Shown here: piece by piece, positions 8,554 to 17,512 of the stretch
Layout of the letters: the number at the start of each line of letters is the position of its first letter
Position numbering within the stretch: position 1 is the first letter of the stretch
Assembly (NCBI GenBank): GCA_016709845.1
Contig: JADJMA010000006.1
Coordinates: forward strand, 166,963 to 230,962
Direction: 5' to 3'
From: Flammeovirgaceae bacterium
GTDB taxonomy: Bacteria; Bacteroidota; Bacteroidia; Cytophagales; Cyclobacteriaceae
Length of the DNA stretch: 64,000 nt
Notes under the pieces: generated by a model
The model's input: the letters and a program-made list of their open reading frames with translations, nothing else
Databases searched by the model: none
What the model was told of the DNA's origin: nothing
Translations under genes and position numbers: made by a program

Positions 8554-10008
8554 ATGAAAGAAAAAGTAACTCCCACTAAATTAAGCTTCCCTGTAATAAT
8601 CTTACTCTTGATTGTTAGCATTTATACCGCTTATGGTCAAGGGTCGGTTGCCAAAGCATTTTTGGAAAATGATCTTGATATTCTAAAATCAAATCTTGAG
8701 CAAATACATCCAGGATTATATACCTACACCTCCAAGAATCGAATGGATGAGTGGTTCCGAGAAACTAAGGAAAACTTAGAAGACTCTATGGACTACTACC
8801 AATTTTATGAACGGGTGGCTCCATTGAACAGCCTGATAAAAAATGGACATAGCTTCGTGGCACTCGATCGTTTTAAGAAGAATTACAATATTATTCCTAT
8901 AAGGTTGTATAAGTACAAAGATTCATTCTTTGTTGGTGACTCATTCACTGAAGAATATAAGGCAATAATGGGTAGAGAAATTGTAGCTATTGATGGGGTA
9001 CCTGTTGGAGAGATATTTAACAACCTCCTTAAGTACCAAACACGCGATGGTGAGAATTTATCATTTCCTACTGAAAAGCTCTTGCATTTTTTCAATTTGG
9101 ACTACTCACTTAGCTATGGATCAAAAGATAGCTTTGACATTACTTTGCTGGATAATTCCAGGAAAACGGAGTTAGCATTGAAAAGCATTTCATGGAAAGA
9201 CATCAGCTTTTACGAGAAGAAAACTCAGCAAGAATACTTCAATTTTAGTATAAGGGATTCAGTGGCCATCCTCAAGTTTATGACATTCGAAAAAAAGAAA
9301 TTAAGAAAGATTGGATACAAAAAAAAGTTAAAGGATGCTTTTGAGTCTATAGAAAGGAATAATATCAACCATTTGATCATTGATGTTCGAAATAATGGAG
9401 GCGGTGATGCGCCTCCGAATCAAGAGCTGATTTCATATTTGTACGACAAAGATTTTCGACTATTCAAAAAAATATACACAATAACCAATAAAATCACGGA
9501 CAAGAAGTATTACAAAAATGAAGGCGTATTTCTATTCAATACACTGAGCTGGCTCAAACTAAAAAAAATTCGAGACGATTATGATTGTGTCAAAACAAAA
9601 GGTTCAAATTTATATCATCCCAAAGCGAACAACTACAAAGGCAACTTATACCTATTAACCAATGGCAGAAGCTTTTCTGCCACCGGAGAATTCACCTCAT
9701 TTATAAAGGATCATAGGAAAGCGGTATTTATTGGGGAAGAAGTAGGTGGAAATAAATTCCAAAATTCTAGTGGAATACCATACTATATCACTTTACCAAA
9801 TTCAAAATTGAAAATGCTAATACCTACTATTCTATGGGAGATGAATATAACTGCCATAAATGATGGGCATGGGGTGAAACCTGATTATTGGGTAAGGAAC
9901 ACCATCAAAGACCAGTTAGAGCATAAAGATAGCGTAATGGATTTCACGCTTCAGCTAATAAGTGATGGAAACAAAACAGATGGTATTAAAGTTGATGATG
10001 AGAGGTGA
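8554..10008 (+). CDS. Secreted S41 family peptidase
   Basis: A 484-residue exported protein with an N-terminal membrane or signal segment (LSFPVIILLLIVSIYTAYGQ) and the S41 (C-terminal processing peptidase-like) catalytic domain. Recognisable are the strand-turn IDVRNNGGGDAPP, the nucleophile region NGRSFSATGEF and the following EEVGGNKFQNSSG. The middle carries a PDZ-like stretch (EIVAIDGVPVGEIF). Lys-rich segments near residues 240-270 link the two. Bacteroidetes have many such tail-specific-like proteases of unknown substrate. The frame is intact over its whole length. Confidence 0.85.
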   Translation: MKEKVTPTKLSFPVIILLLIVSIYTAYGQGSVAKAFLENDLDILKSNLEQIHPGLYTYTSKNRMDEWFRETKENLEDSMDYYQFYERVAPLNSLIKNGHSFVALDRFKKNYNIIPIRLYKYKDSFFVGDSFTEEYKAIMGREIVAIDGVPVGEIFNNLLKYQTRDGENLSFPTEKLLHFFNLDYSLSYGSKDSFDITLLDNSRKTELALKSISWKDISFYEKKTQQEYFNFSIRDSVAILKFMTFEKKKLRKIGYKKKLKDAFESIERNNINHLIIDVRNNGGGDAPPNQELISYLYDKDFRLFKKIYTITNKITDKKYYKNEGVFLFNTLSWLKLKKIRDDYDCVKTKGSNLYHPKANNYKGNLYLLTNGRSFSATGEFTSFIKDHRKAVFIGEEVGGNKFQNSSGIPYYITLPNSKLKMLIPTILWEMNITAINDGHGVKPDYWVRNTIKDQLEHKDSVMDFTLQLISDGNKTDGIKVDDER

Positions 10009-10088
10009 AGTGAAGGAGAACAAGGACACTGACTCAGAAGTTAAACAGATTTGATCAAATATCAGTAGGGTCAATAATACTGAACATT

Positions 10089-10398
10089 ATGACAAAAGAT
10101 GAATTTATCGAGTTGGCTCTTTCGTTTCCAGGAACAGAATCAAGCCCACACTTTGAGCGGATTGGTTTTAAAATTATCAATTATAGAATGTTCGCCACTT
10201 ACCTTTACAAAAACAATTCAGCTAACATTTTTTTGACGGTCGAAGAGCAAAAGTTTTTTGTAAAATAAATAAAAAAATTTTCCTGTACCAAACAAGTGGG
10301 GAAAGGGAGCCACTACTTTTTTACTTGACAAAATTCCAAGAGAAATAGTTGTGGAAGCTCTGCTATCCGCATACAACAGTATTGTAAAACCTAAATAA
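10089..10398 (+). pseudogene. MmcQ/YjbR family protein (broken by two shifts)
   Basis: Not visible as a single open frame. The first part reads MTKDEFIELALSFPGTESSPHF (when split) and continues to SANIFLTVEEQKFF before a stop. The last part, in a different frame, reads FPVPNKWGKGATTFL and LLSAYNSIVKPK. The P-HF and VPNKWG motifs are typical of YjbR/CyaY-fold proteins (about 115 residues). At least two indels, both beside A-runs near 10260-10275, are needed to join the parts. They may be sequencing errors, as elsewhere in the window, or true decay. It sits among DUF1801, VOC and DinB genes. Confidence 0.6.
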
Positions 10399-10405
10399 AT
10401 AAAAG

Positions 10406-10606
10406 ATGTCACAAACAGGTTACAGCACAGTTTGCCCTTTTCTAACTGTACAAGATATAGAAATGCAAATTGCCTTTCTTGTAAACGTATTCAAGGCCTC
10501 TATAAAGAAACAACTGAGAACACCAGACGGCAAAACACAATTTGCGAGGGTAAAAATTGGCGACACAGTTCTAATGATCGGTCAGTCAGCCTTAACACCT
10601 GTGTAA
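10406..10606 (+). pseudogene. VOC/glyoxalase N-terminal fragment
   Basis: A 66-residue open frame starting STVCPFLTVQDIEMQIAFL and running to ARVKIGDTVLMIGQSA. This is the first beta-alpha-beta-beta-beta half of a PhnB-like VOC protein (normally 130-150 residues). The second half is absent: the frame stops at 10606 and a DinB gene starts one base later. No remaining VOC strands were found in other frames before the DinB domain, so this is a real truncation, or a collapsed stretch of assembly, and not a simple frameshift. Confidence 0.6.
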
Positions 10607-10607
10607 A

Positions 10608-11138
10608 ATGCTACATACATTCAAACAATCTCTTTGGAAAAATTTTGGTGCCAGTATGGACATGTTGCGAGATGCCATTGCACTTTGTCCGGAAGAAGTC
10701 TGGTACTCAGAAAAGAAGTTTTTTTATATGGCTTATCACACCATCATTTTTTTGGATTACTATTTTACCATTCCGGTAGCTGGTTTTGTCCCTGCATTGC
10801 CTTACACGATTACAGATAAATTACCAGCGGAAGCAATCGATGATGTAATTCCCAACAGGTTTTATGACAAACAAGAAATGCTTGCTTATCTGGCTACTAT
10901 TCGGAATAAAGGCAAGAGATTGGTAATGGAAGCAACCGAGGAGAAATTAAATAGCCGATGGATTAAGGCGGAAGAAATTGATTTGCATGGCTTGTGTCCT
11001 TCGCTGGTTACGGAATATACCGTTCTGGAAATTTTGTTTTATAATCTCAGGCACGTGCAGCACCATGTGGGTCAACTAAATCTTCTACTTCGACAAAAAA
11101 TTAATCAGGCTCCTGATTGGATTTCGCTGGCAGAATAA
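10608..11138 (+). CDS. DinB family protein
   Basis: A 176-residue four-helix-bundle protein of the DinB/YfiT superfamily. His residues in the expected places (MAYHTIIFLDYY in helix 2 and LRHVQHHVGQLNLLL in the last helix) form the putative metal triad. Members include thiol-dependent transferases using bacillithiol or mycothiol, but most are uncharacterised. The ATG lies one base after the stop of the truncated VOC fragment, suggesting that the two were once, or are, co-translated. A strong terminator follows at once. Confidence 0.8.
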   Translation: MLHTFKQSLWKNFGASMDMLRDAIALCPEEVWYSEKKFFYMAYHTIIFLDYYFTIPVAGFVPALPYTITDKLPAEAIDDVIPNRFYDKQEMLAYLATIRNKGKRLVMEATEEKLNSRWIKAEEIDLHGLCPSLVTEYTVLEILFYNLRHVQHHVGQLNLLLRQKINQAPDWISLAE

Positions 11139-11147
11139 TTCGTCAAT

Positions 11148-11182
11148 AAAAAAATCGCTGGGTTAGATTCAGCGATTTTTTT
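11148..11182. terminator. Bidirectional intrinsic terminator
   Basis: A symmetrical hairpin with stem TCGCTG / CAGCGA extended by A7 on the left and T7 on the right, and a nine-base loop. It lies between convergent genes (DinB on plus, symporter on minus) and can end both transcripts. Confidence 0.9.
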
Positions 11183-11202
11183 ATTTTATCGAGTTAGCAG
11201 TT

Positions 11203-12572
11203 TTATATAATTCCCACTGTGCTTAACAACACCAAGCCAATTACAAGCGGGCAAACAAAGCGTATAAAGAATTTCCATAGCATGACAGGCGTAAGGCTTC
11301 CTATAATTGGTTTTTGGAAACCCGGAGCTCCAGTTCCTATTTCGTTTGCTACTTTATTAATGTCCATGATCCAACCGGTGTAAATACAAGTCATCAAGGC
11401 AACAATGACAATGAACAATCCGCCAAAGAGCGCGTCCATAATATCAAGAAAGCCGGTTTTTACCACACCAAATACGTTAAGCGTCATGCCTGTGAATAAC
11501 ACTGACGCTCCACCCGATAACGCGGAAGGAATCCCGACAAGGAAAGCAAGAATACCTACTGTCCATGCAGATTTTTTGCGACTCCATTTTTTCTCATCAA
11601 TCAAATATGAAGCTGGTACCTCAATCATGGAGATGGAAGAAGTAAGCGCGGCAACACACAATAAAAGAAAGAACGATGCGCCTACTATACGGCCGCCCGT
11701 TGGCATGGAAGCAAAAATATCGGGCAGTACTTGAAATACAAGTGCAGTTCCTTCCGCTGGGTTTTTTCCAAATGAAAATACCGCTGGGAATATCATGAGT
11801 CCGGCTAAGAGTGCTACGGCAGTATCCATAAAACCTATCCACGCGCCACTGCTTACAATGTTTTGATCTTTCGGTAAGTATGATCCACAGGTTATCAAAA
11901 TACCCCAGCCTACCGAGAGCGAGAAAAGGCCTGACCCAAGGCAGACAAAATAACTCCGCCATTGATTTTAGAAAAGTCAGGAGTCAAATAATATTTTACT
12001 CCTTCCATCGCACCATCTAAGGTTAAGCTTCTTATCATCACCAGAAATACCAATAGGAATAAAACGGGCATTAAAATTTTTGATGCCTTTTCGATTCCAC
12101 CGGCAACACCACCCAAAACAATGGCAATGGTAGCAACCATAAACACGCCAAAGAATGGAATTACATAAGCCGGAGCACTTCTAAATGTTTCAAAGTCGTG
12201 AATGAAATCGGTGAACTCACTAACAATATAACCGATTGTCCAGCCTGCGATTACCCCATAGTAACTCAAAACAAAAAAACTTACACAAAGCGCAAGTACG
12301 GCACCCATGAATACCCAAAACTTATTACCACCAGTCTCTTTAAAGGCACCAATAGTATTTCTTCCCGTAAGGCGACCGAGAGCAACTTCATTATAGATGA
12401 GTGGCAAACCAATAAGGATTACACACAAAACATATACAAATACGAATGCACCACCACCGTTTTGCCCCACCACGTAGGGAAAACGCCAGATGTTACCCAG
12501 CCCCACGGCCGAGCCGGCAGCTGCCATAATAAAACCAAATTTGGAACCGAATTGACCTCTGCTTTCAGACAT
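11203..12572 (-). CDS. Sodium-dependent symporter, NSS/SNF family (frameshifted)
   Basis: Inner-membrane transporter of the LeuT fold, expected to move an amino acid or amine together with Na+. TM1 carries the family signature MAAAGSAVGLGNIWRFPYV, with the unwound Na+/substrate site. The open frame stops at 11910, but adding one base to the A4 run at 11924-11927 continues it as FFSLSVGWGILITCGSYL and onward to the end at 11203. Rejoined length is about 456 residues, with 11-12 hydrophobic segments, the usual size for prokaryotic NSS proteins. The substrate cannot be told from sequence. It is monocistronic on the minus strand. Confidence 0.85.
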
Positions 12573-12657
12573 AGTAAATAGGTTAGGTTATTGTTAAGAA
12601 TTCGTAGTTTAAGAAATAAATCTGATTTCTATACGTAGTATAGTAGTAATGGCGCAA

Positions 12658-13554
12658 TTATCTGATTAATTGGGAGGCCAGCAGGATGAGACCTTCTTTA
12701 AATGTGTGCGGCTGGTAGCCCAGTTCCCTTTTTGCTTTAGTGATGATGAATCCGGTTTTGGGCGGTCTGGCTGCAACTTGTTTAAAGGTGCTTGAATTGG
12801 CCGGCTTAATAAGTGACTTATCTAATTTAAAATGTTCGGCAGTTTGTATAGCAATATCAAACGGAGTCAGCATCTCTTCTCCGGAGATATGATAAATTCC
12901 GGTGGCTTTTTTTGAAGCAGCTAAGTAACAACCTATAGCCAGATCTTCGGCCAGGGTAGGGGTGCGCCATTGATCGTTAACCACGTTAATTGTTTTTCCA
13001 TCTTCTAAACTTTTCTTTACCCACAATACGATATTGCTTCTGCTTAAATCAGGGGTAACGCCATACACCAACACGGTGCGCAAGATGGCCCAGCTGATTT
13101 TACTTTTTTGAATGACTTGTTCTCCGGCCAATTTACTTTCACCATAAAAATTTACTGGTTTAGGAATGGCCGTTTCATCTAAGGGCCCGTGCGAGCCATC
13201 GAAAATAAAATCGGTGGAGACGTGTACGAAATGACATTTGATCTTTTCGCAACCATTCACCAGGTTTTCAATACCCACTACGTTTGTCATCCAGCATGGC
13301 TCGCGTTCCGTTTCGCATTGATCCACCTGTGTCATGGCTGCCGCACTAATCACTACATCAGGTTTAGTAGCAGTTAAAACCGCTAGGGTTTGATCGGGAT
13401 TAGCAATATCTAATTCAAAAAAATCAACACCTTGCGGGAGATCCTTAACTTTTTTTCTTGCCGTAGCAACTAAGGTGATGTTGGTCTTTGTGCTGAGTAA
13501 CTGAATTAATTTATAGCCCAATAATCCATTAGCACCGGTTACAAGTATTTTCAT
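12658..13554 (-). CDS. dTDP-4-dehydrorhamnose reductase-like SDR (RmlD family)
   Basis: A 298-residue extended short-chain dehydrogenase. The N-terminus has the Rossmann motif VTGANGLLGYKL, the active site has a Ser/Thr followed by YGESKLAGEQ (Tyr-x3-Lys), and the family motif DFIFDGSHG is present between them. RmlD proper reduces the 4-keto sugar in dTDP-rhamnose synthesis, but no rmlA, rmlB or rmlC lies nearby. It could also be a relative acting on another nucleotide sugar. Its start overlaps the end of the cyclophilin gene by four bases (ATGA type), so the two are probably translationally coupled. Intact frame. Confidence 0.75.
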   Translation of the reverse strand: MKILVTGANGLLGYKLIQLLSTKTNITLVATARKKVKDLPQGVDFFELDIANPDQTLAVLTATKPDVVISAAAMTQVDQCETEREPCWMTNVVGIENLVNGCEKIKCHFVHVSTDFIFDGSHGPLDETAIPKPVNFYGESKLAGEQVIQKSKISWAILRTVLVYGVTPDLSRSNIVLWVKKSLEDGKTINVVNDQWRTPTLAEDLAIGCYLAASKKATGIYHISGEEMLTPFDIAIQTAEHFKLDKSLIKPANSSTFKQVAARPPKTGFIITKAKRELGYQPHTFKEGLILLASQLIR

Positions 13555-14427
13555 TGTTTAGCCGGGAATTTATACCCATACTTCGATTCAATTTCTTTAC
13601 GAGGCATTTCTTCTACAGTTACCACCATACGAACATCCTGTGTTGGCCTATTGCCTTGATCTTTTTCCACGTGTGCAATTTTATCGATTACATCTAATCC
13701 ACCAATCACTTTTCCAAACACGGTGTAGTCGCCATCTAGCGAGTGGTACCCACCCACTGTGGTGTACGCTTTTATTTTTTCTTCCGATACTTCTTTATAA
13801 ATCTTCATACCCGTTTGTTTTTCCAATCGTGGCACGAGGCTATATATTTTTCGCTGATACCCTTGCATATCGCCCGACATATAAATTTGATTGAGTGTAT
13901 CTATCAACGGTTGACTGGCTGGATTCTGCAACAACTGTTGAAAAGCAGTATTCAGTGCAGCCTGATCAATTTTAAGCGCATCTACATCTGCCGGAGAAGT
14001 TACAGTGCCTTGCACGATGTAAAACTGACTTCCACTGGAAGCCTTAGCGGGATTCTGTGGATCGGGTAATCGCGCTGCAGACAACGCACCTTTTTCATGA
14101 AAGAATTTTGGATTGAATTCAGCATCCACGGTGTAACCAGGGCCACCCATACCTAAGGGTTGGCCGGGTGCTGCATTTTTTGAATTCGGATCACCCCCTT
14201 GAATCATAAACCCTTCAATCACCCGATGGAAAAGCAGACTATCAAAATAATGCTCTTTCGCCAATTTTATGAAGTTGGCTTTGTGCTTTGGTGTTTCATC
14301 ATATAAGATAGCGACCATGTCGCCTTGATTGGTTTTTATAGTGATCAGATAATCGGTGCTATTGTCTTGAGAGCAACGGCTTACAATCAGCAAGTGATAA
14401 ATGAGAGAGAAGGAATCTTTTTTTCAT
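13551..14427 (-). CDS. Cyclophilin-type peptidyl-prolyl isomerase, exported
   Basis: Catalyses cis-trans isomerisation of Pro bonds, probably in the periplasm. The cyclophilin motifs are FHRVIEGFMIQGGDP (catalytic Arg), SSGSQFYIVQG and, near the end, YTVFGKVIGGLDVID. An insertion of about 70 residues (PADVDALKIDQAALN to QTGMKIYKEV) sits between the core strands and is common in Bacteroidetes members. The longest frame opens with a TTG at 14393; an ATG at 14427 followed by an A7 run gives a Lys-rich hydrophobic leader ending in SRC if one base is removed, so this farther start is preferred. The Cys could be a lipid anchor, although the lipobox is weak. Confidence 0.8.
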
Positions 14428-14518
14428 GGGATTGAAATTTCGAGATAGATTTTTTTTTATTAATTTTTAAGGTTTGATGGTCTTGGCGATGTGTAGGGAA
14501 AGATCAAGAAAAATCATT

Positions 14519-15592
14519 TTAGCACTTCCGTTTCGTTCTAAATGATAATGCGCCTCGGGTAACTAATTGATTTATAGTTCCCACTTTTTCAACATCCATA
14601 ATTTTGCTAAAGTCATGAACAAACTTCACTTCACCTGTTTTCATCCGACTGATGCTATCCGCACCGGCAGCATGAAGCAAGGTTTCGCGCATCATACTCA
14701 AACTGTATTGAAAAAGATTACGCTGACTGAGCCGATCCAGATCATGAAAGTCTTCGGAGAAGCTGACCAGTTTTGGATAATCTTTTTTGTAACAGGAGCG
14801 CATCCAATCGGCAAAGCGATCTTGAAAATGATCCTCCTCGCGATCTATTAATTTAATGGCCAGGTTCAGATCACCTTCTGCCAGTTGTGTAATTTCCTGA
14901 AGTCGGGAAGCCTCTACTTTATGATTTGCTTTTACATACGCTTGCAAATCTTCATCGGCAAGCAAGGGCACTTGAATAAGTTGCGTGCGCGAAAGGATGG
15001 TGGGTAACAGTTGTTCGGCAGCATTACTTACCAAAATAAAAAATGTATTGGCGGGAGGTTCTTCTAAGATTTTCAAAATACCATTCGCGGCTGAAGGATG
15101 CATCAGTTCGGGTCGCCAGATGATCATTACTTTGTAGGGACTTTCAAACGGTTTCAACGAAAGTGTTTTTATAATCTCCCGACTTTCCTCCCGGGAGATA
15201 AGTGCTTGTTTGTCTTCACCCCCATAATAGGTTGTCCAGTCGTTTAGATCCCCGAAAGGTTGTTCTGTTAAAAAGCCCGCCACGATTTCAACATTTCCGC
15301 TTTAAACCGATCCGGATCTTTATCACCTTTTATATTCCCTATTGGAAACACAAAATTGGTGTCGGGATGAATGTACTTTAAACTTTTGCTGCAAGCGGCA
15401 CACGTGCCACAGGCATCGGTAGTGGTTTTATTTTGACAATGAAGATAATTCGCGTAGGCAAGGGCCAAGAGGTAAATTAAGTGCTCCGGGTTTGCCCATA
15501 AAGAGTTGCGCATGGGCAACATGGTTATGCTTAACGGCATCAACTAATTTTGCTTTTGTTTCTGAAAGTTCGGGAATATCAGCGAATCTCAC
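14519..15592 (-). CDS. holB: DNA polymerase III delta' subunit (frameshifted)
   Basis: Clamp-loader subunit that helps place the sliding clamp at the replication fork. The gene starts at a GTG (15592) with MRFADIPELSETKAKLV and reads HAQLFMGKPGALNLPL before one extra base near 15465 shifts it to ALAYANYLHCQNK. The zinc-binding cysteines follow (ACGTCAAC). A second shift in the A5 run at 15270-15274 joins WRAF to LTEQPFGDL. The C-terminal part has ILKILEEPPANTFFIL and LSRTQ (sensor region), classic for delta'. Walker A is degenerate, as is normal for this subunit. Rejoined length is about 357 residues. Its start overlaps the small membrane gene upstream by four bases. Confidence 0.85.
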
Positions 15593-15774
15593 AAGGATTG
15601 ATCTTTTGTTTTAGATTTTTTGAATTGAAGCACAATGAGCATAATCAAAAATCCTACGAAGCCCAGTGTTGAAAGAAGTAATGACCACCCACCTTCATTG
15701 AAATTGCTGATCCAAACAATAAAGGAAAGGAAAGTCATTATTTTTAAGCCGCGTAGATTTTTTTTCATAGTCAT
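15589..15774 (-). CDS. Small two-helix membrane protein
   Basis: A 61-residue protein with two hydrophobic segments (IMTFLSFIVWISNF and LLLSTLGFVGFLIMLIVLQF) and a basic tail (KKSKTKD). The function is not recognised. It is supported as real by tight packing: its ATG overlaps the stop of the alternative glmU gene (ATGA), and its own stop overlaps the GTG of holB by four bases. The three are therefore very likely one operon, glmU-like, small membrane protein, holB. Confidence 0.65.
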   Translation of the reverse strand: MTMKKNLRGLKIMTFLSFIVWISNFNEGGWSLLLSTLGFVGFLIMLIVLQFKKSKTKDQSL

Positions 15775-16961
15775 TTATTTTTTTCCCAAACCCGATAGTT
15801 TGCAGACTCATCAAAAATAGTTTTAAAAATCTCTTTATCGATTTCTGTTAACTCAACATTTCTGCGCGCCATCGCTTTGCTTGCTGTATCCAAAGCTTTA
15901 TCAAGTTTATAGGTGATGAAGCCTGCGGCACCGCCCCATGCAAAAGAGGGAATGAAATTGCGTGGATAGCCATCGCCAAAGATACTAGCGTTTACGCCCA
16001 CCACTGTGCCTGAGTTAAACATGGTGTTGATACCACATTTGCTATGATCGCCAAACATGAGTCCGCAAAACATAAGACCTGTGTCTTTGAATCCGCCCTT
16101 AGCGTAATTCCACAATTTAATATTCTCGTAATTTTTTTGAAGTTCGAAGTGTTTGTATCCGCCCCAATGTTACACCATTCGCCAATTACGGAATTGCCCA
16201 AGAAAGCCATCGTGCGATTTATTACTGTAACCAAAAATAACCGAGTTGCTTACTTCGCCTCCAATTTTAGAATGCGGCCCTACCGTAGTATCGCCTCGAA
16301 CTTTAGCACCCATATTAACATGCGAACTTTCGCACAAAGCGAATGGGCCGCGGATTAAGGCGCCTTCGTTTACAACAGAATTTTTTCCTAAATAGATAGG
16401 GCCATTTTCTGCATTCAGCAAAGCCGCTTTTATTTGAACACCTTCTTCAACAAATACCTGATCAGGATTATAAATTTGGGTGAATGAATCTTGTATCGCT
16501 GCGGATTTACGGTCTTGGGTTAGTAAGGTAAAATCTTCGCGAATCTCGGCTCCGTTTTTTTGATAAATCTTCCAAACCTGATCGATGAGAGTTACGGGTT
16601 GAGTAAATTCTTTGATTGTTCCTGTAATTACTTCAGGGACTTCGGCATCAGGAGTTCTTACGGCAATAATAACTTGGTTTTGACTTAGCGCATCACCCAC
16701 CTTTAATTCTTTAATAGCTTTAATTAATGAGGTGTTGGGGCATACCGCTCCATTGATCCAGAGATTATCCGCCTGATGATGAGGGGGGAATTTTTTTGAT
16801 AAGTAAGCTTCGGTCGAATAGGAGGCTTTTATTCCTAGATACTTTTCCCACTTTTCGGCTATCGTTAAAATACCTACCCGAATGCCCGCAACCGGCCGGG
16901 TGAAGGTAAAGGGCAGCAGGTTTTGGCGAAAGGTTGGGTTATCGAATAAAATCAGATTCAT
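15771..16961 (-). CDS. Alternative GlmU-like sugar nucleotidyl/acetyltransferase (frameshifted)
   Basis: Matches the Bacteroidetes-specific GlmU substitute (TIGR03991 type), thought to make UDP-N-acetylglucosamine for peptidoglycan and LPS. The start at 16961 (MNLILFDNPTFRQNLLPFTF) has the family motif FTFTRPVAGIRVG. The C-terminal half is a left-handed beta-helix of hexapeptide repeats (YLGKNSVVNEGALIRGPF, VNMGAKVRGDTTVGPHSKIG). Two shifts split it: an extra base in a GGG run near 16197 (GFLG-NSVIGEWCNIGADTN) and a missing A in the A7 run at 16134-16140. The last part reads CGLMFGDHSKCGINTMFNSG. Rejoined length is about 397 residues. Essential in other bacteria, so the shifts are probably errors. 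Confidence 0.8.
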
Positions 16962-17017
16962 GCCGCTAAAATAGTTCGATCGATTCCTAATGCCAAGGGG
17001 CTAAGGTAGCTACAAAA

Positions 17018-17046
17018 TAAAAAAGGTCTCTTTAAGAGACCTTTTT
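17018..17046. terminator. Bidirectional intrinsic terminator
   Basis: Palindromic hairpin with stem AGGTCTCTT / AAGAGACCT, flanked by A5 and T5. It lies between rpmE (minus, which it would terminate) and the glmU-like gene further along the same strand, so it separates the two transcription units. Confidence 0.85.
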
Positions 17047-17073
17047 AAGCAAAACACGCTAAGAAGAATTTCT

Positions 17074-17319
17074 TTATTTCTTTCCGTATTTCTTCTGGAA
17101 CTTCTCAACACGACCAGCCGTATCCAGAAACATTTTCTTACCTGTATAGAAGGGGTGCGAAGCGGAACTAACTTCCACTTTAATCACCGGATAATCCTTA
17201 CCATCTTCCCAGGTTATGGTTTCTTTTGGAACGGATGTAGAGCGGCTCAAAAACTTAAAATCGCTTGTAGTATCCCAAAAAACTACGTCTTTATACTCTG
17301 GATGAATGCCTTTTTTCAT
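17074..17319 (-). CDS. rpmE: Ribosomal protein L31, type B
   Basis: An 81-residue protein of the large ribosomal subunit that helps bridge the two subunits. The start is MKKGIHPEYKDVVFWD, and the family core SSASHPFYTGK and FQKKYGKK at the end are present. It has no CxxC zinc ligands, which identifies the type B (zinc-free) form, as is usual in Bacteroidetes. Intact and monocistronic, with a terminator directly downstream. Confidence 0.95.
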   Translation of the reverse strand: MKKGIHPEYKDVVFWDTTSDFKFLSRSTSVPKETITWEDGKDYPVIKVEVSSASHPFYTGKKMFLDTAGRVEKFQKKYGKK

Positions 17320-17512
17320 ATTCTATTTTATTAAAGGACTGCAAAAGTATGAAAACACTCCCGAAAAGCAAGGCATTAGTCCCCAAATTTGCCAAGAAAT
17401 TGTTATGATTGTAGGCTAATTTCGGGAAATTGAAGGGGATTGCCCCGGTTCAGCTAAATTGGAAAAATCTGCGTTAGTACCCGTTTTTAAATGGCTTAAT
17501 AGAAGGATTAAT

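Noticed and set aside
5221..10398. A defence or toxin-antitoxin island made of the small DUF1801, YjbR and DinB genes
   Set aside because: The genes lack toxin, nuclease or antitoxin features and no mobility genes flank them; such small domains are ordinary chromosomal genes in soil Bacteroidetes.
11405..11734. Plus-strand open frames within the symporter gene
   Set aside because: No start context or family features; the minus-strand frame carries clear TM helices and NSS motifs.
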